Shown here in pieces: positions 24,577 to 35,453 of a DNA stretch of 64,000 bases. The stretch spans positions 1,662,180-1,726,179 of the forward strand of contig NC_013204.1 of NCBI RefSeq assembly GCF_000024265.1, given 5' to 3'. This DNA is from Eggerthella lenta DSM 2243. Lineage in GTDB: Bacteria > Actinomycetota > Coriobacteriia > Coriobacteriales > Eggerthellaceae. A program made the position numbers and the translations under genes. Each line of letters begins with the position of its first letter. The first letter of the stretch is position 1. The notes beneath the pieces were generated by a model. That model searched no databases, had not been told where the DNA came from, and saw only the letters and a list, made by a program, of their open reading frames with translations.

Positions 24577-25605
24577 ATGAGCCCAGCAGCCTTTCTCAGG
24601 GATCGTGCCCTTTCCGTCGCCGTCGCCATCGTGTGCGCGATCGCGATCGGCTCCGTGGTCGCCGTGCTCGGTGCCGGTCCGGACGCCTCGGTGCTGGCGG
24701 CATGCATCGTGCTGGCATGCGCGGCCTTCGCCCTGACGGTGGACTACGCGCGTCGTCGCGCGTTTTACCGCGATCTCGAACAGGTGGTGGGAGACCTCGA
24801 CCGCACCTATTACGCAACGGCGCTCATAGAACCTCCCGACTTCCTGGAAGGACGCCTGGCTTACGAGGCCCTGCAGGCGACGGGGAAGGCCGCCGCCGAC
24901 GACGTGGCCGCGCACAAGCAGCAAGCCGAAGCCTACCGCGATTACATAGAGCTGTGGATCCACGAGATCAAGACGCCTATCGCCGCGGCGGCGCTCATGG
25001 CCTCAGGCTTGCACGGTCCCCAGGCCGCACGGATCAAGGGCGAGCTCGACCGTATCGAGGGCTACGTGGAGCAGGCGTTGTACTATGCGCGCTCCACCTC
25101 GCTCGTCCAGGACTATGCCATCCGCGAGACGAGCCTCGCCGAGGCCGTGCGGGAGGCGCTGCGGAAGCATGCGCGCTTCCTCATCGAGCGCGGCGTGGCG
25201 CCGACGGTGGACGTGGACGAAGACGTTCGCGTGTTCGCCGACGTGAAGTGGCTCGCTTTCGTCATCGGCCAGCTCGTGGCGAATGCGGGGAAATACGGCG
25301 CGAGCACGCTGCGCTTCTCGGTGCGGGAGGAGGGAGCAGGGACCAGCGACGCGCGCACGGTGCTCGAGGTGGCCGACGACGGCTGGGGCGTGCCGGCCGG
25401 CGACGTGCCTCGCGTGTTCGAGCGCGCCTTCACCGGCGAGAACGGCAGGCGTGCGGGCTCGTCCACGGGCATGGGGCTGTACCTCGTGGCCGAGCTGTGC
25501 GCGAAGATGGGTCTCGCCGTGGCGCTGGCCTCGGAAGAGGGGGAGGGCACGCGCGTGCTGCTGGCGTTCCCGCACGATCGCCGCAAGCTCGACCTGCTGT
25601 CGTGA
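24577..25605 (+). CDS. Bce-type (intramembrane-sensing) histidine kinase
   Basis: A 342-residue sensor kinase with two closely spaced N-terminal helices (about 13-33 and 38-56) and almost no extracellular loop, which is the mark of BceS-like kinases that read the state of the partner transporter. The phosphorylation motif is IELWIHEIKTPIAAAAL with His129. The ATPase domain has QLVANAGKYGA (N box), DDGWGVPAGDVPRVFERAFT (G1) and GSSTGMGLYLV (G2). The ATG at 24577 is used; a GTG at 24565 would add four residues. It is coupled with the response regulator upstream and the transporter genes 230 bp downstream. Confidence 0.92.
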   Translation: MSPAAFLRDRALSVAVAIVCAIAIGSVVAVLGAGPDASVLAACIVLACAAFALTVDYARRRAFYRDLEQVVGDLDRTYYATALIEPPDFLEGRLAYEALQATGKAAADDVAAHKQQAEAYRDYIELWIHEIKTPIAAAALMASGLHGPQAARIKGELDRIEGYVEQALYYARSTSLVQDYAIRETSLAEAVREALRKHARFLIERGVAPTVDVDEDVRVFADVKWLAFVIGQLVANAGKYGASTLRFSVREEGAGTSDARTVLEVADDGWGVPAGDVPRVFERAFTGENGRRAGSSTGMGLYLVAELCAKMGLAVALASEEGEGTRVLLAFPHDRRKLDLLS

Positions 25606-25835
25606 ACGGCATGCGCTTCCTCTGCCTTTCGTGCAGCGATAGCGGGAACCGCCGCAGCTGGCACCGCGCGGGATCCTTCGACTCCGGCCTGCGGCCTCCG
25701 ATCAGGATGACGGCCTGCGGGTTCAGGCCGCGCTGCCTTGCATTTTCGTAAGGTACGCGTCACCCGATTCGATGGCGCCCGGGCGCGCCGCGCCGTAGCA
25801 TGGTCGAAGACCTGCAAGCGAGGAAGGATACGATC

Positions 25836-26675
25836 ATGACCGAAGTCTACGCGACTCCGCAAACCCAGACGGCGGCGCGCCCCGGAGGCTCGGCTCCGTC
25901 TCTCGGCGCCCGTCCCATCCTGTCGGTGCGCCAGATCGAGAAGGTGTACGGCAACCGCGATTCCGTCACCCGGGCCATCAACGACATCAGCTTCGACGTG
26001 GCCCCCGGCGAGTTCGTGGGCATCATGGGGCCGTCGGGCTCCGGCAAGACGACGCTGCTGAACTGCGTCGCCACCATCGACACCGTGACGAGCGGGCACA
26101 TCCTCGTCGACGGGCGCGACATCACGGGCCTGCGCTCCCGCGCGTTGGCGAAGTTCCGTCGCGACGACCTGGGCTTCATCTTCCAGGATTCCAACCTGCT
26201 GGACACGCTCACCGGCTTCGAGAACATCGCGCTGGCGCTGACGGTGAAGGGCGAGTCCACCGCCTCCATCAAGCCTCGCGTGCAGGCTATCGCCCGCACG
26301 TTGGGCGTGGACGAGGTGCTTGGCAAGTACCCCTACCAGATGTCCGGAGGCCAGAAGCAGCGCATCGCCGCGGCGCGGGCCATGGTCGCCGATCCGAAGC
26401 TCGTGCTGGCCGACGAGCCCACGGGCGCGCTCGATTCGCGCAGCGCCACGGTGATGCTGGAGACCCTGTCCATGATGAACGCCGATCTGCATGCCACCAT
26501 CATGATGGTCACGCACGACTCGTTCGCGGCCTCGTTCGCCAGCCGTATCCTGTTCATCAAGGACGGCGCGGTGTTCAACGAGATCCGCCGCGGCGCCACG
26601 AGCCGCGGCGACTTCTTCAACCGCATCATGGAAGTGGTGACGTTCCTGGGCGGTGACGTGCGCGATGCTGGCTAA
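25836..26675 (+). CDS. BceA-type ABC transporter ATPase
   Basis: A 279-residue ATPase of the MacB/LolD/BceA group. Walker A GPSGSGKTTLLN is near 68-79, the Q-loop is FIFQDSNLL, the signature MSGGQKQRIAAARAM lies near 170, and Walker B is LVLADEPTGALD near 191. About 35 residues of variable N-terminus come before the domain. The ATG at 25836 follows AGGAAGG; the in-frame ATG at 25800 has no comparable ribosome site. In this family the transporter senses and removes cell-wall-active peptides such as bacitracin or lantibiotics, and the gene is induced by the linked two-component system. The ligand is unknown. It overlaps the permease gene by 11 bases. Confidence 0.92.
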   Translation: MTEVYATPQTQTAARPGGSAPSLGARPILSVRQIEKVYGNRDSVTRAINDISFDVAPGEFVGIMGPSGSGKTTLLNCVATIDTVTSGHILVDGRDITGLRSRALAKFRRDDLGFIFQDSNLLDTLTGFENIALALTVKGESTASIKPRVQAIARTLGVDEVLGKYPYQMSGGQKQRIAAARAMVADPKLVLADEPTGALDSRSATVMLETLSMMNADLHATIMMVTHDSFAASFASRILFIKDGAVFNEIRRGATSRGDFFNRIMEVVTFLGGDVRDAG

Positions 26676-28857
26676 ACTCGCTTTCCGCAACGTTCGGCGC
26701 TCGGTACGCGACTACGCTATCTACTTCGTCACGCTCGTGTTCGGCGTGGCGGTGTTCTACGCGTTCAACTCGGTGACCGGCCAGTCCATCCTGTTCGACC
26801 TCGAGGATACCGCCACGGCCAGCGTGTTCGAGATGACCGGTCAGATGTTGGGGATGTTCAGCGTGGTCATCGCCTGCGTGCTGGGCTTTCTCGTGCTGTA
26901 CGCGAACGGGTTCCTCATCCGCCGACGCAAGCAGGAGTTCGGCACCTACCTCATGCTGGGCATGAACCCGTCCAGCGTGTCGGTCATCGTGCTTCTGGAG
27001 ACGGTGGCGGTGGGCCTCGTTTCGCTGGGCGTGGGCCTGGCCTTGGGCTTCGCGTTGTCGCAAGGGCTGTCGTTCGTCACGGCGGGGCTGTTCAACATCC
27101 AGATGGAACAGTACCGATTCGTGTTCTCGACCAACGCCTTCCTGCTGACGCTGGGGTGCTTCGTGCTCATCTTCGCCGTGACGGGGCTGTTCAACACGCT
27201 GTCCATCCGGCGCTACAAGCTCATCGACCTCTTGTCGGCCCGCTCGAAGAACGCGCGCTTCCGCGTGCGCAACCCCTGGATCAGCCTCGTCGGCTTCCTC
27301 GCGGCCGTCGCCGTGATCGCGTGGTCGTACGTTACGCTCGTCGACAACGGCCTCATGCAGTTCGACGAAGGGTTCTGGCGGGCCACGGCGCTCATGGTGG
27401 CGGGCACGTTTTTGTTCTTCTGGTCGCTCGCGGGCTTCGCGCTTGCGGCGATCGAGCGCACGCGCGGCATCTACTTCAAGGGCCTTGCCATGTTCACGAC
27501 GCGCCAGATCGCCAGCAAGGTGAACACGGCGTTCGTGTCGCTGTCGGTGGTATGCATCATGCTGTTCTTTTCGCTCACGGTGTTCTCCACGGGCATGGGC
27601 CTGGCGCGCGCGTTCAGCGGCAACGTCGAGGAGGGCACGCTGTACGACGCCACGCTCACGGCGAACGTGTACCTCAACGCGGGCGGCATCCACGACGAAG
27701 AGGCGCTCGCGAGCATGAGCGAGGAGGATCGGGAGTATCAGCGAGTCGCCGACGAGAAGGCCGCCGCCATCGCTGCGGACGCCGAGGCGTACGATTGGGA
27801 TATCGCCGCGAAGCTGGCGGACGCTTCGCCGACGTGGGACGCGCTGGTGGATCGCTCGGTGCAGGTCGACGTGTACGTGGACGCCGATGAGAGCTATGGC
27901 GCGATCATGGATCGCTACGGCAAGGACACGGGCAACGATAAGCAGAACGAGGCGATGCACAGGCAGGGCATCTCGCTGGTCGGGGTCTCGCAGTTCAATG
28001 CGCTTGCCGAGCTGACGGGTCGGCCCACGGTGGACGTGGGCGAGGACGGCTACGCCGTGAACAACACGCTCGACGGCATGCAGGGCCTTGCCGAGGCGCT
28101 CGCAGGCAAAGGCGAGACCATCCAAGCGGCCGGTCGCACGCTGACGTCGACGGGCGAGCTGCGGCGCCAGCCGTTGGAGGACGCCGCGTTCGCTTCGAGC
28201 GGCGCCGAGGCGATCGTCCCCGACTCGGTGATCGCCGACCTGCGCGCCCAGGGCGTTGTGCCCGAGCAGTCCGTGCTCAACCTCATGTACAAGACGAGCC
28301 GAACCGAAGGCGACAAGCTGCTCGCGCAGATGCTGGGCGAGGCTTCTCCTCCCAGCGCCGAGGTGGCGGCTTCGGGGTGGAAGTTCGGCCCGAAGCCCTG
28401 GCCGGTGACGCTCTCGTTCACAGCCGAGGAGGTGGTCGTCCAGTCGAGCGGCATGAACATGATGATCTCGTACCTGGCACTGTACATCGGCTTCGTGTTC
28501 CTTATCGCCACGGCTGCCATTCTGGCCATCCAGCAGCTGTCCGAGACCAGCGACTCGTTGGCGCGCTACCGGGTGCTCGCCGAGATCGGCTGCGACCGCC
28601 GTATGATCTTCCGGTCGCTGCGCGCGCAGGTGCTCGTGTACTTCCTCGTTCCTCTCGCTTTGGCCGTGTGCCATACCGTATGCGCCGTCGGCGTCATCAG
28701 CGATGCGGTGCTCGCGCAGCTGGGCGTTTCGGTACTCGAGCCCGCGCTGATGACCGGCGTGCTGACAGGCATCGTGTACGGGGCGTATCTCCTGGTCACG
28801 CACTTCGCCAGCCGCAGCATCATCCGCGCTTCGCTTGGCAAGAAGCTGTTGGGCTAG
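26665..28857 (+). CDS. BceB-type ABC transporter permease
   Basis: A 730-residue FtsX-fold permease with ten predicted membrane helices. An N-terminal helix (17-37) is followed by helices 2-4 (about 55-190), 5-6 (about 210-260) and 7 (about 290-310). A large extracellular domain of roughly 300 residues (about 315-600) comes next, then helices 8-10 (605-725). That big loop between helices 7 and 8 is the diagnostic BceB feature and binds the peptide antibiotic. The ATG at 26665 lies within the ATPase gene, giving an 11-base overlap; a GTG at 26653 is a weaker alternative. Followed by a hairpin at 28873. Confidence 0.92.
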   Translation: MLAKLAFRNVRRSVRDYAIYFVTLVFGVAVFYAFNSVTGQSILFDLEDTATASVFEMTGQMLGMFSVVIACVLGFLVLYANGFLIRRRKQEFGTYLMLGMNPSSVSVIVLLETVAVGLVSLGVGLALGFALSQGLSFVTAGLFNIQMEQYRFVFSTNAFLLTLGCFVLIFAVTGLFNTLSIRRYKLIDLLSARSKNARFRVRNPWISLVGFLAAVAVIAWSYVTLVDNGLMQFDEGFWRATALMVAGTFLFFWSLAGFALAAIERTRGIYFKGLAMFTTRQIASKVNTAFVSLSVVCIMLFFSLTVFSTGMGLARAFSGNVEEGTLYDATLTANVYLNAGGIHDEEALASMSEEDREYQRVADEKAAAIAADAEAYDWDIAAKLADASPTWDALVDRSVQVDVYVDADESYGAIMDRYGKDTGNDKQNEAMHRQGISLVGVSQFNALAELTGRPTVDVGEDGYAVNNTLDGMQGLAEALAGKGETIQAAGRTLTSTGELRRQPLEDAAFASSGAEAIVPDSVIADLRAQGVVPEQSVLNLMYKTSRTEGDKLLAQMLGEASPPSAEVAASGWKFGPKPWPVTLSFTAEEVVVQSSGMNMMISYLALYIGFVFLIATAAILAIQQLSETSDSLARYRVLAEIGCDRRMIFRSLRAQVLVYFLVPLALAVCHTVCAVGVISDAVLAQLGVSVLEPALMTGVLTGIVYGAYLLVTHFASRSIIRASLGKKLLG

Positions 28858-28872
28858 GAAGAGGAGCCGGTT

Positions 28873-28903
28873 GGCGGCCCCGTCGGCTTGCGTCGGGGCC
28901 GCC
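28873..28903 (+). terminator. Terminator-like hairpin after the Bce operon
   Basis: GGCGGCCCCG and CGGGGCCGCC form a perfect 10-bp stem around an 11-base loop 16 bases after the permease stop codon. There is no T-run, so it is either a weak terminator or an RNA-stabilising stem. Confidence 0.5.
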
Positions 28904-28914
28904 TCCGCATGCTC

Positions 28915-28970
28915 GTTGTCGCCCGAAAGCCGCGTTTTCAGCGTGAAAACAGCGGCTTTCGGGCGACAAC
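28915..28970. repeat. 56-base near-perfect palindrome
   Basis: Outer arms GTTGTCGCCCGAAAGCCGC (28915-28933) and GCGGCTTTCGGGCGACAAC (28952-28970) are exact inverses of 19 bp. The 18-base centre is itself almost self-complementary (GTTTTCA then TGAAAAC). As RNA it would form a very long hairpin, but no T-run follows. It may be a dispersed palindromic repeat of this genome or a bidirectional terminator between the convergent permease and XRE genes. Confidence 0.8.
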
Positions 28971-29010
28971 GTGTTTCGGGGGGGGGTGCCGCGCCTCGAA
29001 CGATGCGCGG

Positions 29011-29226
29011 TTAGAACGAGAAGAGGTCGCGGACCTGCACGTCGAGGGCGTCGGCGATACGGCCGAGGTCGTCGAGACCCACGCTCACGCGTCCCGACTC
29101 GATGCGCCAGATGTGCGATTTGCTGCTGCCGATCATGAGGGCGAGCTTCTGCTGAGACAGGCTCTGCGCCTCCCTTCGCTCGCGAATCGCGCTCCCTAAA
29201 AGCACTCTTTTCCTATCAGCATCCAT
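29011..29226 (-). CDS. XRE/Cro-type HTH regulator
   Basis: A 71-residue protein that is almost only an HTH_3 domain: AIRERREAQSLSQQKLALMI followed by the recognition helix SSKSHIWRIESGRVS (about 34-48) and GLDDLGRIADALDVQVRDLF. It lacks a ligand domain, like many small autoregulators of plasmid or toxin-antitoxin origin. It is transcribed away from the CpsD-like kinase gene, and a 40-bp palindrome lies in the shared promoter region; it is the nearest candidate to bind that palindrome. There is no strong ribosome site before ATG 29226. Confidence 0.88.
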   Translation of the reverse strand: MDADRKRVLLGSAIRERREAQSLSQQKLALMIGSSKSHIWRIESGRVSVGLDDLGRIADALDVQVRDLFSF

Positions 29227-29243
29227 TCGTTCAGATTATTCGG

Positions 29244-29287
29244 TATAATCCTCAACACGGCTTCATATATGAAGCCGTGTTGAGGAT
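29244..29287. promoter_or_regulatory. TATAAT box overlapping a 40-bp perfect palindrome
   Basis: A perfect -10 hexamer TATAAT (29244-29249) points toward the kinase gene. It overlaps the left end of a perfect palindrome, 29248-29287, with left half ATCCTCAACACGGCTTCATA and right half its exact inverse. Bound by a dimer or tetramer it would block the promoter; transcribed, it would fold into a 20-bp hairpin at the very 5' end of the mRNA. Confidence 0.75.
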
Positions 29288-29364
29288 GTGGGAGGAAGTT
29301 TGACGGTGCGTAAGCGACCCTGGGCGGTCGAGCCGGGCTTCCTCCTGCGCGAACCGGAGAATCG

Positions 29365-30054
29365 ATGATGAAGATGTTCAAGAAGAAGACGAGGGTTCTG
29401 AACGCCGAGCTTCCGCGCCCGCTGCAGCGCAACGCGATGAGCACGCTGTACGCGAACTTGGGGTTCATGAGCTTCGACAAGCCGATGCGCACGATCGTGG
29501 TGACGAGCTCGGTGCCGAACGAGGGCAAAACGACGGTGGCCGTTGAGCTGGCTCGCGTGATGGCCGTGGCGGGGAAGCGCACGCTGCTCGTGGAATGCGA
29601 CCTGCGGCGGCGCTCGCTGGCGGACAGGTTGGGGGTGCGCGCTCCCGTCGGGCTCTGCGCCGTCGTGATGGGGGATGAGGAACCGGGGCGGGCTATCGTG
29701 GCCACTCGTCAGCCGCGCATGCATTTCCTCGATGCCGAAGCAGGCGTGACCAGCCCCGTCGACATTCTCGATTCCCAACGATTCAGGCGCTTGCTCGGAT
29801 GCCTGGCCGCTCGTTACGACCACGTGGTCATCGACACTCCGCCGGTGGGCGCGTTCGTGGACGCCGCCGTCGTCGCCCAGGTATCCGATGCGACGCTGCT
29901 TGTGGTGCGCGAAGGCTTCGTCGAGCGCGCAAGCGTCCAGAAGGCAGCCGAACAGTTGCGCGCGGCGGGCGCTAATCTCGTGGGGACGGTAATGAACTGC
30001 TGCGATACCGCAACGTCGGCCTACTATGCCGCCTACGGGGACAAAGCGGAGTAG
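29365..30054 (+). CDS. CpsD/CapB-type bacterial tyrosine kinase, orphan
   Basis: A 229-residue cytoplasmic ATPase of the BY-kinase family (related to MinD/Mrp). Walker A is SSVPNEGKTTVAVE with Lys55 (near 48-61), Walker A' is LLVECDLRRRSLADRL (near 72-87), and Walker B is HVVIDTPPVGAFVDA (near 153-167). The C-terminus holds the short Tyr cluster SAYYAAYGDKAE, the usual autophosphorylation site though with only three Tyr. Such kinases need a Wzz/CpsC membrane partner to act in capsule or exopolysaccharide assembly; no partner or polysaccharide gene is present nearby. Start 29365 (ATG ATG) follows CCGGAG. Confidence 0.88.
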   Translation: MMKMFKKKTRVLNAELPRPLQRNAMSTLYANLGFMSFDKPMRTIVVTSSVPNEGKTTVAVELARVMAVAGKRTLLVECDLRRRSLADRLGVRAPVGLCAVVMGDEEPGRAIVATRQPRMHFLDAEAGVTSPVDILDSQRFRRLLGCLAARYDHVVIDTPPVGAFVDAAVVAQVSDATLLVVREGFVERASVQKAAEQLRAAGANLVGTVMNCCDTATSAYYAAYGDKAE

Positions 30055-30082
30055 GGTCTCGGCATGCGGGTCGAAGGCGCCT

Positions 30083-30433
30083 CTACTTTCCCAGCAGATG
30101 GCGGATGGCGGCCAAAGGATGCTTTTTCAGCATGCGCGGGCCGGCGTAGCGCATGACGGCGCGGATGCGTTCGCGTTCCTCGGGCTTGTAACAGTGGTGC
30201 TCGCATTCGTCGCACGAGGTCTTCACGTCCATCTTGCGGCAGCGCTCGGTGCGCAGCACGGCATAGGCGTCGATGCTCGCGCAGCCGGGGCACACGGCCT
30301 CGCCGCAGTGGGCGGTTTCCGTTCGCGCGGCCGCGTCGTGATTGTCGGCGCAGTACAACGCCACCATTTGGGATATGGTGCGCTTTTCGCGGTCGCGGCG
30401 CCGAGCGATCTTGGGGCTGTCCTGTTGGGTCAT
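30083..30433 (-). CDS. YgbA-like (nitrous oxide-stimulated promoter family) protein
   Basis: A 116-residue Cys-rich protein matching the family annotated as nitrous-oxide-stimulated promoter (YgbA). Signatures are SQMVALYCADNHD (21-33), VCPGCASIDAYAVLRTERC (47-65), SCDECEHHCYKPEERERIRA (73-92) and VMRYAGPRMLKKHPLAAIRH (93-112). The cysteines at 28, 48, 51, 65, 74, 77 and 81 could hold zinc or an iron-sulphur centre. YgbA in enterobacteria helps recovery from nitric oxide stress; the role here is inferred only. Start ATG 30433 has AGGAGGAG upstream. It is convergent with the kinase gene, 28 bp away. Confidence 0.88.
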   Translation of the reverse strand: MTQQDSPKIARRRDREKRTISQMVALYCADNHDAAARTETAHCGEAVCPGCASIDAYAVLRTERCRKMDVKTSCDECEHHCYKPEERERIRAVMRYAGPRMLKKHPLAAIRHLLGK

Positions 30434-30576
30434 GTGACTCCTCCTGGTCTCGATCGCGAGGATACCAGAATCCAACCGAACGCGCACGCGCGTTTTTCCC
30501 TTGAGTCGGGGAATGCGGATCGACCTCGAACCATGCCGAATCGAACAGTTTGTGCTCAGAATTTGAACGAATCAGA

Positions 30577-30590
30577 CGAACGGATGTTTT
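30577..30590. promoter_or_regulatory. Possible LexA-like box upstream of uvrA
   Basis: CGAACGGATGTTTT resembles the actinobacterial/Gram-positive SOS box CGAAC-N4-GTTCG at 8 of 10 fixed positions. A TAAAAT hexamer at 30616-30621 could be the uvrA -10. The match is imperfect, and the lexA specificity of this organism is not known. Confidence 0.3.
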
Positions 30591-30713
30591 TGCCTATTCC
30601 GCGGTCGGACTGCGCTAAAATGAGCGATTGCACGGAAATGATAGTTCTCCGGTAGCCATATTCGACTCCGGCGCCGCGCCGGGCTGCGAACGATAGAAAG
30701 AGCGATAAGCCAC

Positions 30714-33605
<2,892 letters not shown>

Positions 33606-33671
33606 GGAACGCAGGCCGAGGGATCTTTTCGACCGCTTGCTGGTGTTTTGCGGCGATCTCTCGAAACCCCC

Positions 33672-33700
33672 TTTACCGCGTCGGCGGGACGTGCGACAAT
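33672..33700 (+). promoter_or_regulatory. Promoter of the first EamA-GNAT gene
   Basis: TTTACC (33672-33677) and GACAAT (33695-33700) are separated by 17 bp. The same hexamers with the same 17-bp spacing precede the second EamA-GNAT gene, which makes both assignments stronger. Confidence 0.65.
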
Positions 33701-33727
33701 GCCCGCTTTGCAGACGGCGGAGAGAGC

Positions 33728-35290
33728 ATGCGGGAAGAGGGTTCGATTCAAGTGGCGGAAACGGTGGCGGGGAACCGTCATGTTGTGCGCGGCATCGTAT
33801 GCGCGCTTGCGGGCGGCATCTGCTGGGGCTTCTCGGGCACGTGCGCCCAGCTGCTCATGAACGACTACGGCGCTCCCGCCACGTGGATCACCTGCGTGCG
33901 CATGGTCATCGCCGCCGTGTTCTTCCTGTTCCTTACCGCGGTGCGCAACTGGCGCGATCTCGTAGCGGTGTTCCGAGACTGGCGCTCGCTCGCGCAGATC
34001 GCGGCGTTCGCCATATTCGGCGTGCTGTTGACCCAGCTCAGCTACTTGAACGCCATCTCGTACACGAGTGCCGGCGTGGGCACTACCATCGAGCAGGTGG
34101 GGCTCGTGCTCATCATGCTGTACGTGTGCGTTCGCGCCAAGCGCCTGCCGCGTGCTCGCGAGGCGGCAGGCCTCGTGTTCGCGCTGGGCGGCATGCTGAT
34201 CATCGCCACGCAAGGCGAGATCGACCAGCTGGCCATCCCCGCCGAGGGATTGGCCTGGGGCCTCGTGTCGGCCGTGGCTTTGACGTTCTACACCCTCATG
34301 CCCGTGCGCGTGCTGAAGAAGTGGGGCTCCATGCTGGTGACGGGCCTTGCCATGCTGTTCGGCGGATCGGCCGCCTCGGTGGTGGTGCAGCCGTGGACCA
34401 TGCCTGTGAACCTGCCGCTCGGCGGCATCGCGGCGCTGGTTGCCATCGTGATCGTGGGCACCTTGGGAGCCTACATGCTGTATCTGCAGGGCGTGAACGA
34501 CGCAGGCCCCGTCAAGGCGAGCCTTCTGTGCTGCGTCGAGCCCGTTTCGGCCATGATCCTCGCGCTCGCGTGGCTCCATACGCCGGTGAGCGGCTGGGAC
34601 CTCGCAGGATGCGCGCTCATCGTGATCATGATCTTCCTCGTCACCGAGCGAGAGCCGAAAACGGAGCAGGCCGCCGAGGGCGAGGGCGCGCTCGCCGACG
34701 CCTACGACGACCCGCCGCTGTTCGCAGGCCGCGCTTCGGTGCTGGGCTACTACACCAGCCGTCCGGCCACGCGCGATGATTTCGAGCGTGCCACGGCGCT
34801 GCTCGACGTCGGGCATCAGACGTTCGCGGAGCTCGGCATAGACGAGGGTCGGAGCAAGAAGTACCCATCGGCGCGTCGTCTCATGCACAGCATCAAGAAC
34901 GGCACGACGCACGTCATCGAGGATGCCCACGGCCGCATGATCGCGATGTTCGCCGTGTCCTTCTCGCCTGACAAGAACTACGAGCGCCCCATCGACGGCG
35001 CTTGGCTCACCGACACGTCGGCCGAACCGCAGCCCTATGCGGAGCTGCATTGGGTGGCCGTCGACTATCCGGCTCGCCGCCGCGGCGTCGGCATGTTCAT
35101 CCTCGACAAGGCCGACCAGATCGCCCGTGCGGGCGGCCGGTCCAGCATTCGCGCCGACGTCTACGAGCTGAACGGGCCCATGCAGAACCTGCTTGAGAAG
35201 CACGGATACGAACGCTGCGGAACCATCACGATCAAAGACGTGTTCGGGCGTGTGAAACATCGCGTGGGCTACGAGAGAATGTTGCGTTGA
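33728..35290 (+). CDS. EamA/DMT exporter fused to a GNAT acetyltransferase (copy 1)
   Basis: A 520-residue fusion. Residues about 18-300 are a drug/metabolite transporter with ten helices in two EamA repeats (GICWGFSGTCAQLLMNDYGA in the first, LGAYMLYLQGVNDAGPVKAS in the second). After a hydrophilic linker, residues about 345-520 form a GNAT domain with WVAVDYPARRRGVGMFILDK (acetyl-CoA loop, R-x-x-G-x-G/A type) and a C-terminal LEKHGYERCG motif. The two activities in one chain suggest acetylation coupled to export of an amine or amino-acid-like compound. ATG 33728 follows GGCGGAGAG. A tandem paralogue follows at 35454. Substrate unknown. Confidence 0.85.
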   Translation: MREEGSIQVAETVAGNRHVVRGIVCALAGGICWGFSGTCAQLLMNDYGAPATWITCVRMVIAAVFFLFLTAVRNWRDLVAVFRDWRSLAQIAAFAIFGVLLTQLSYLNAISYTSAGVGTTIEQVGLVLIMLYVCVRAKRLPRAREAAGLVFALGGMLIIATQGEIDQLAIPAEGLAWGLVSAVALTFYTLMPVRVLKKWGSMLVTGLAMLFGGSAASVVVQPWTMPVNLPLGGIAALVAIVIVGTLGAYMLYLQGVNDAGPVKASLLCCVEPVSAMILALAWLHTPVSGWDLAGCALIVIMIFLVTEREPKTEQAAEGEGALADAYDDPPLFAGRASVLGYYTSRPATRDDFERATALLDVGHQTFAELGIDEGRSKKYPSARRLMHSIKNGTTHVIEDAHGRMIAMFAVSFSPDKNYERPIDGAWLTDTSAEPQPYAELHWVAVDYPARRRGVGMFILDKADQIARAGGRSSIRADVYELNGPMQNLLEKHGYERCGTITIKDVFGRVKHRVGYERMLR

Positions 35291-35366
35291 CGGAGGGGGT
35301 ATTCACCCCTTGACATGGTGTTTTGCTCGCCTGTCCAAAACTGGGGCAAAACTCTTGCAAAACATC

Positions 35367-35395
35367 TTTACCGCGCTGCCCATACATGCGACAAT
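35367..35395 (+). promoter_or_regulatory. Promoter of the second EamA-GNAT gene
   Basis: TTTACC (35367-35372), 17 bp spacer, GACAAT (35390-35395). The hexamers and the TGC immediately before the -10 are identical to those upstream of the first copy, so the promoter was duplicated with the gene. Confidence 0.65.
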
Positions 35396-35453
35396 GCGCT
35401 GATGCAACGTGGCGCCGGCCGAGAGGCTTGCTGCCGCGCGAGGCGCAGGATCG

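Noticed and set aside
26626-28803. A 725-codon antisense open frame over the BceB gene
   Set aside because: It has no start signal and a His/Arg/Gln-rich nonsense composition, while the opposite strand encodes a full BceB permease.
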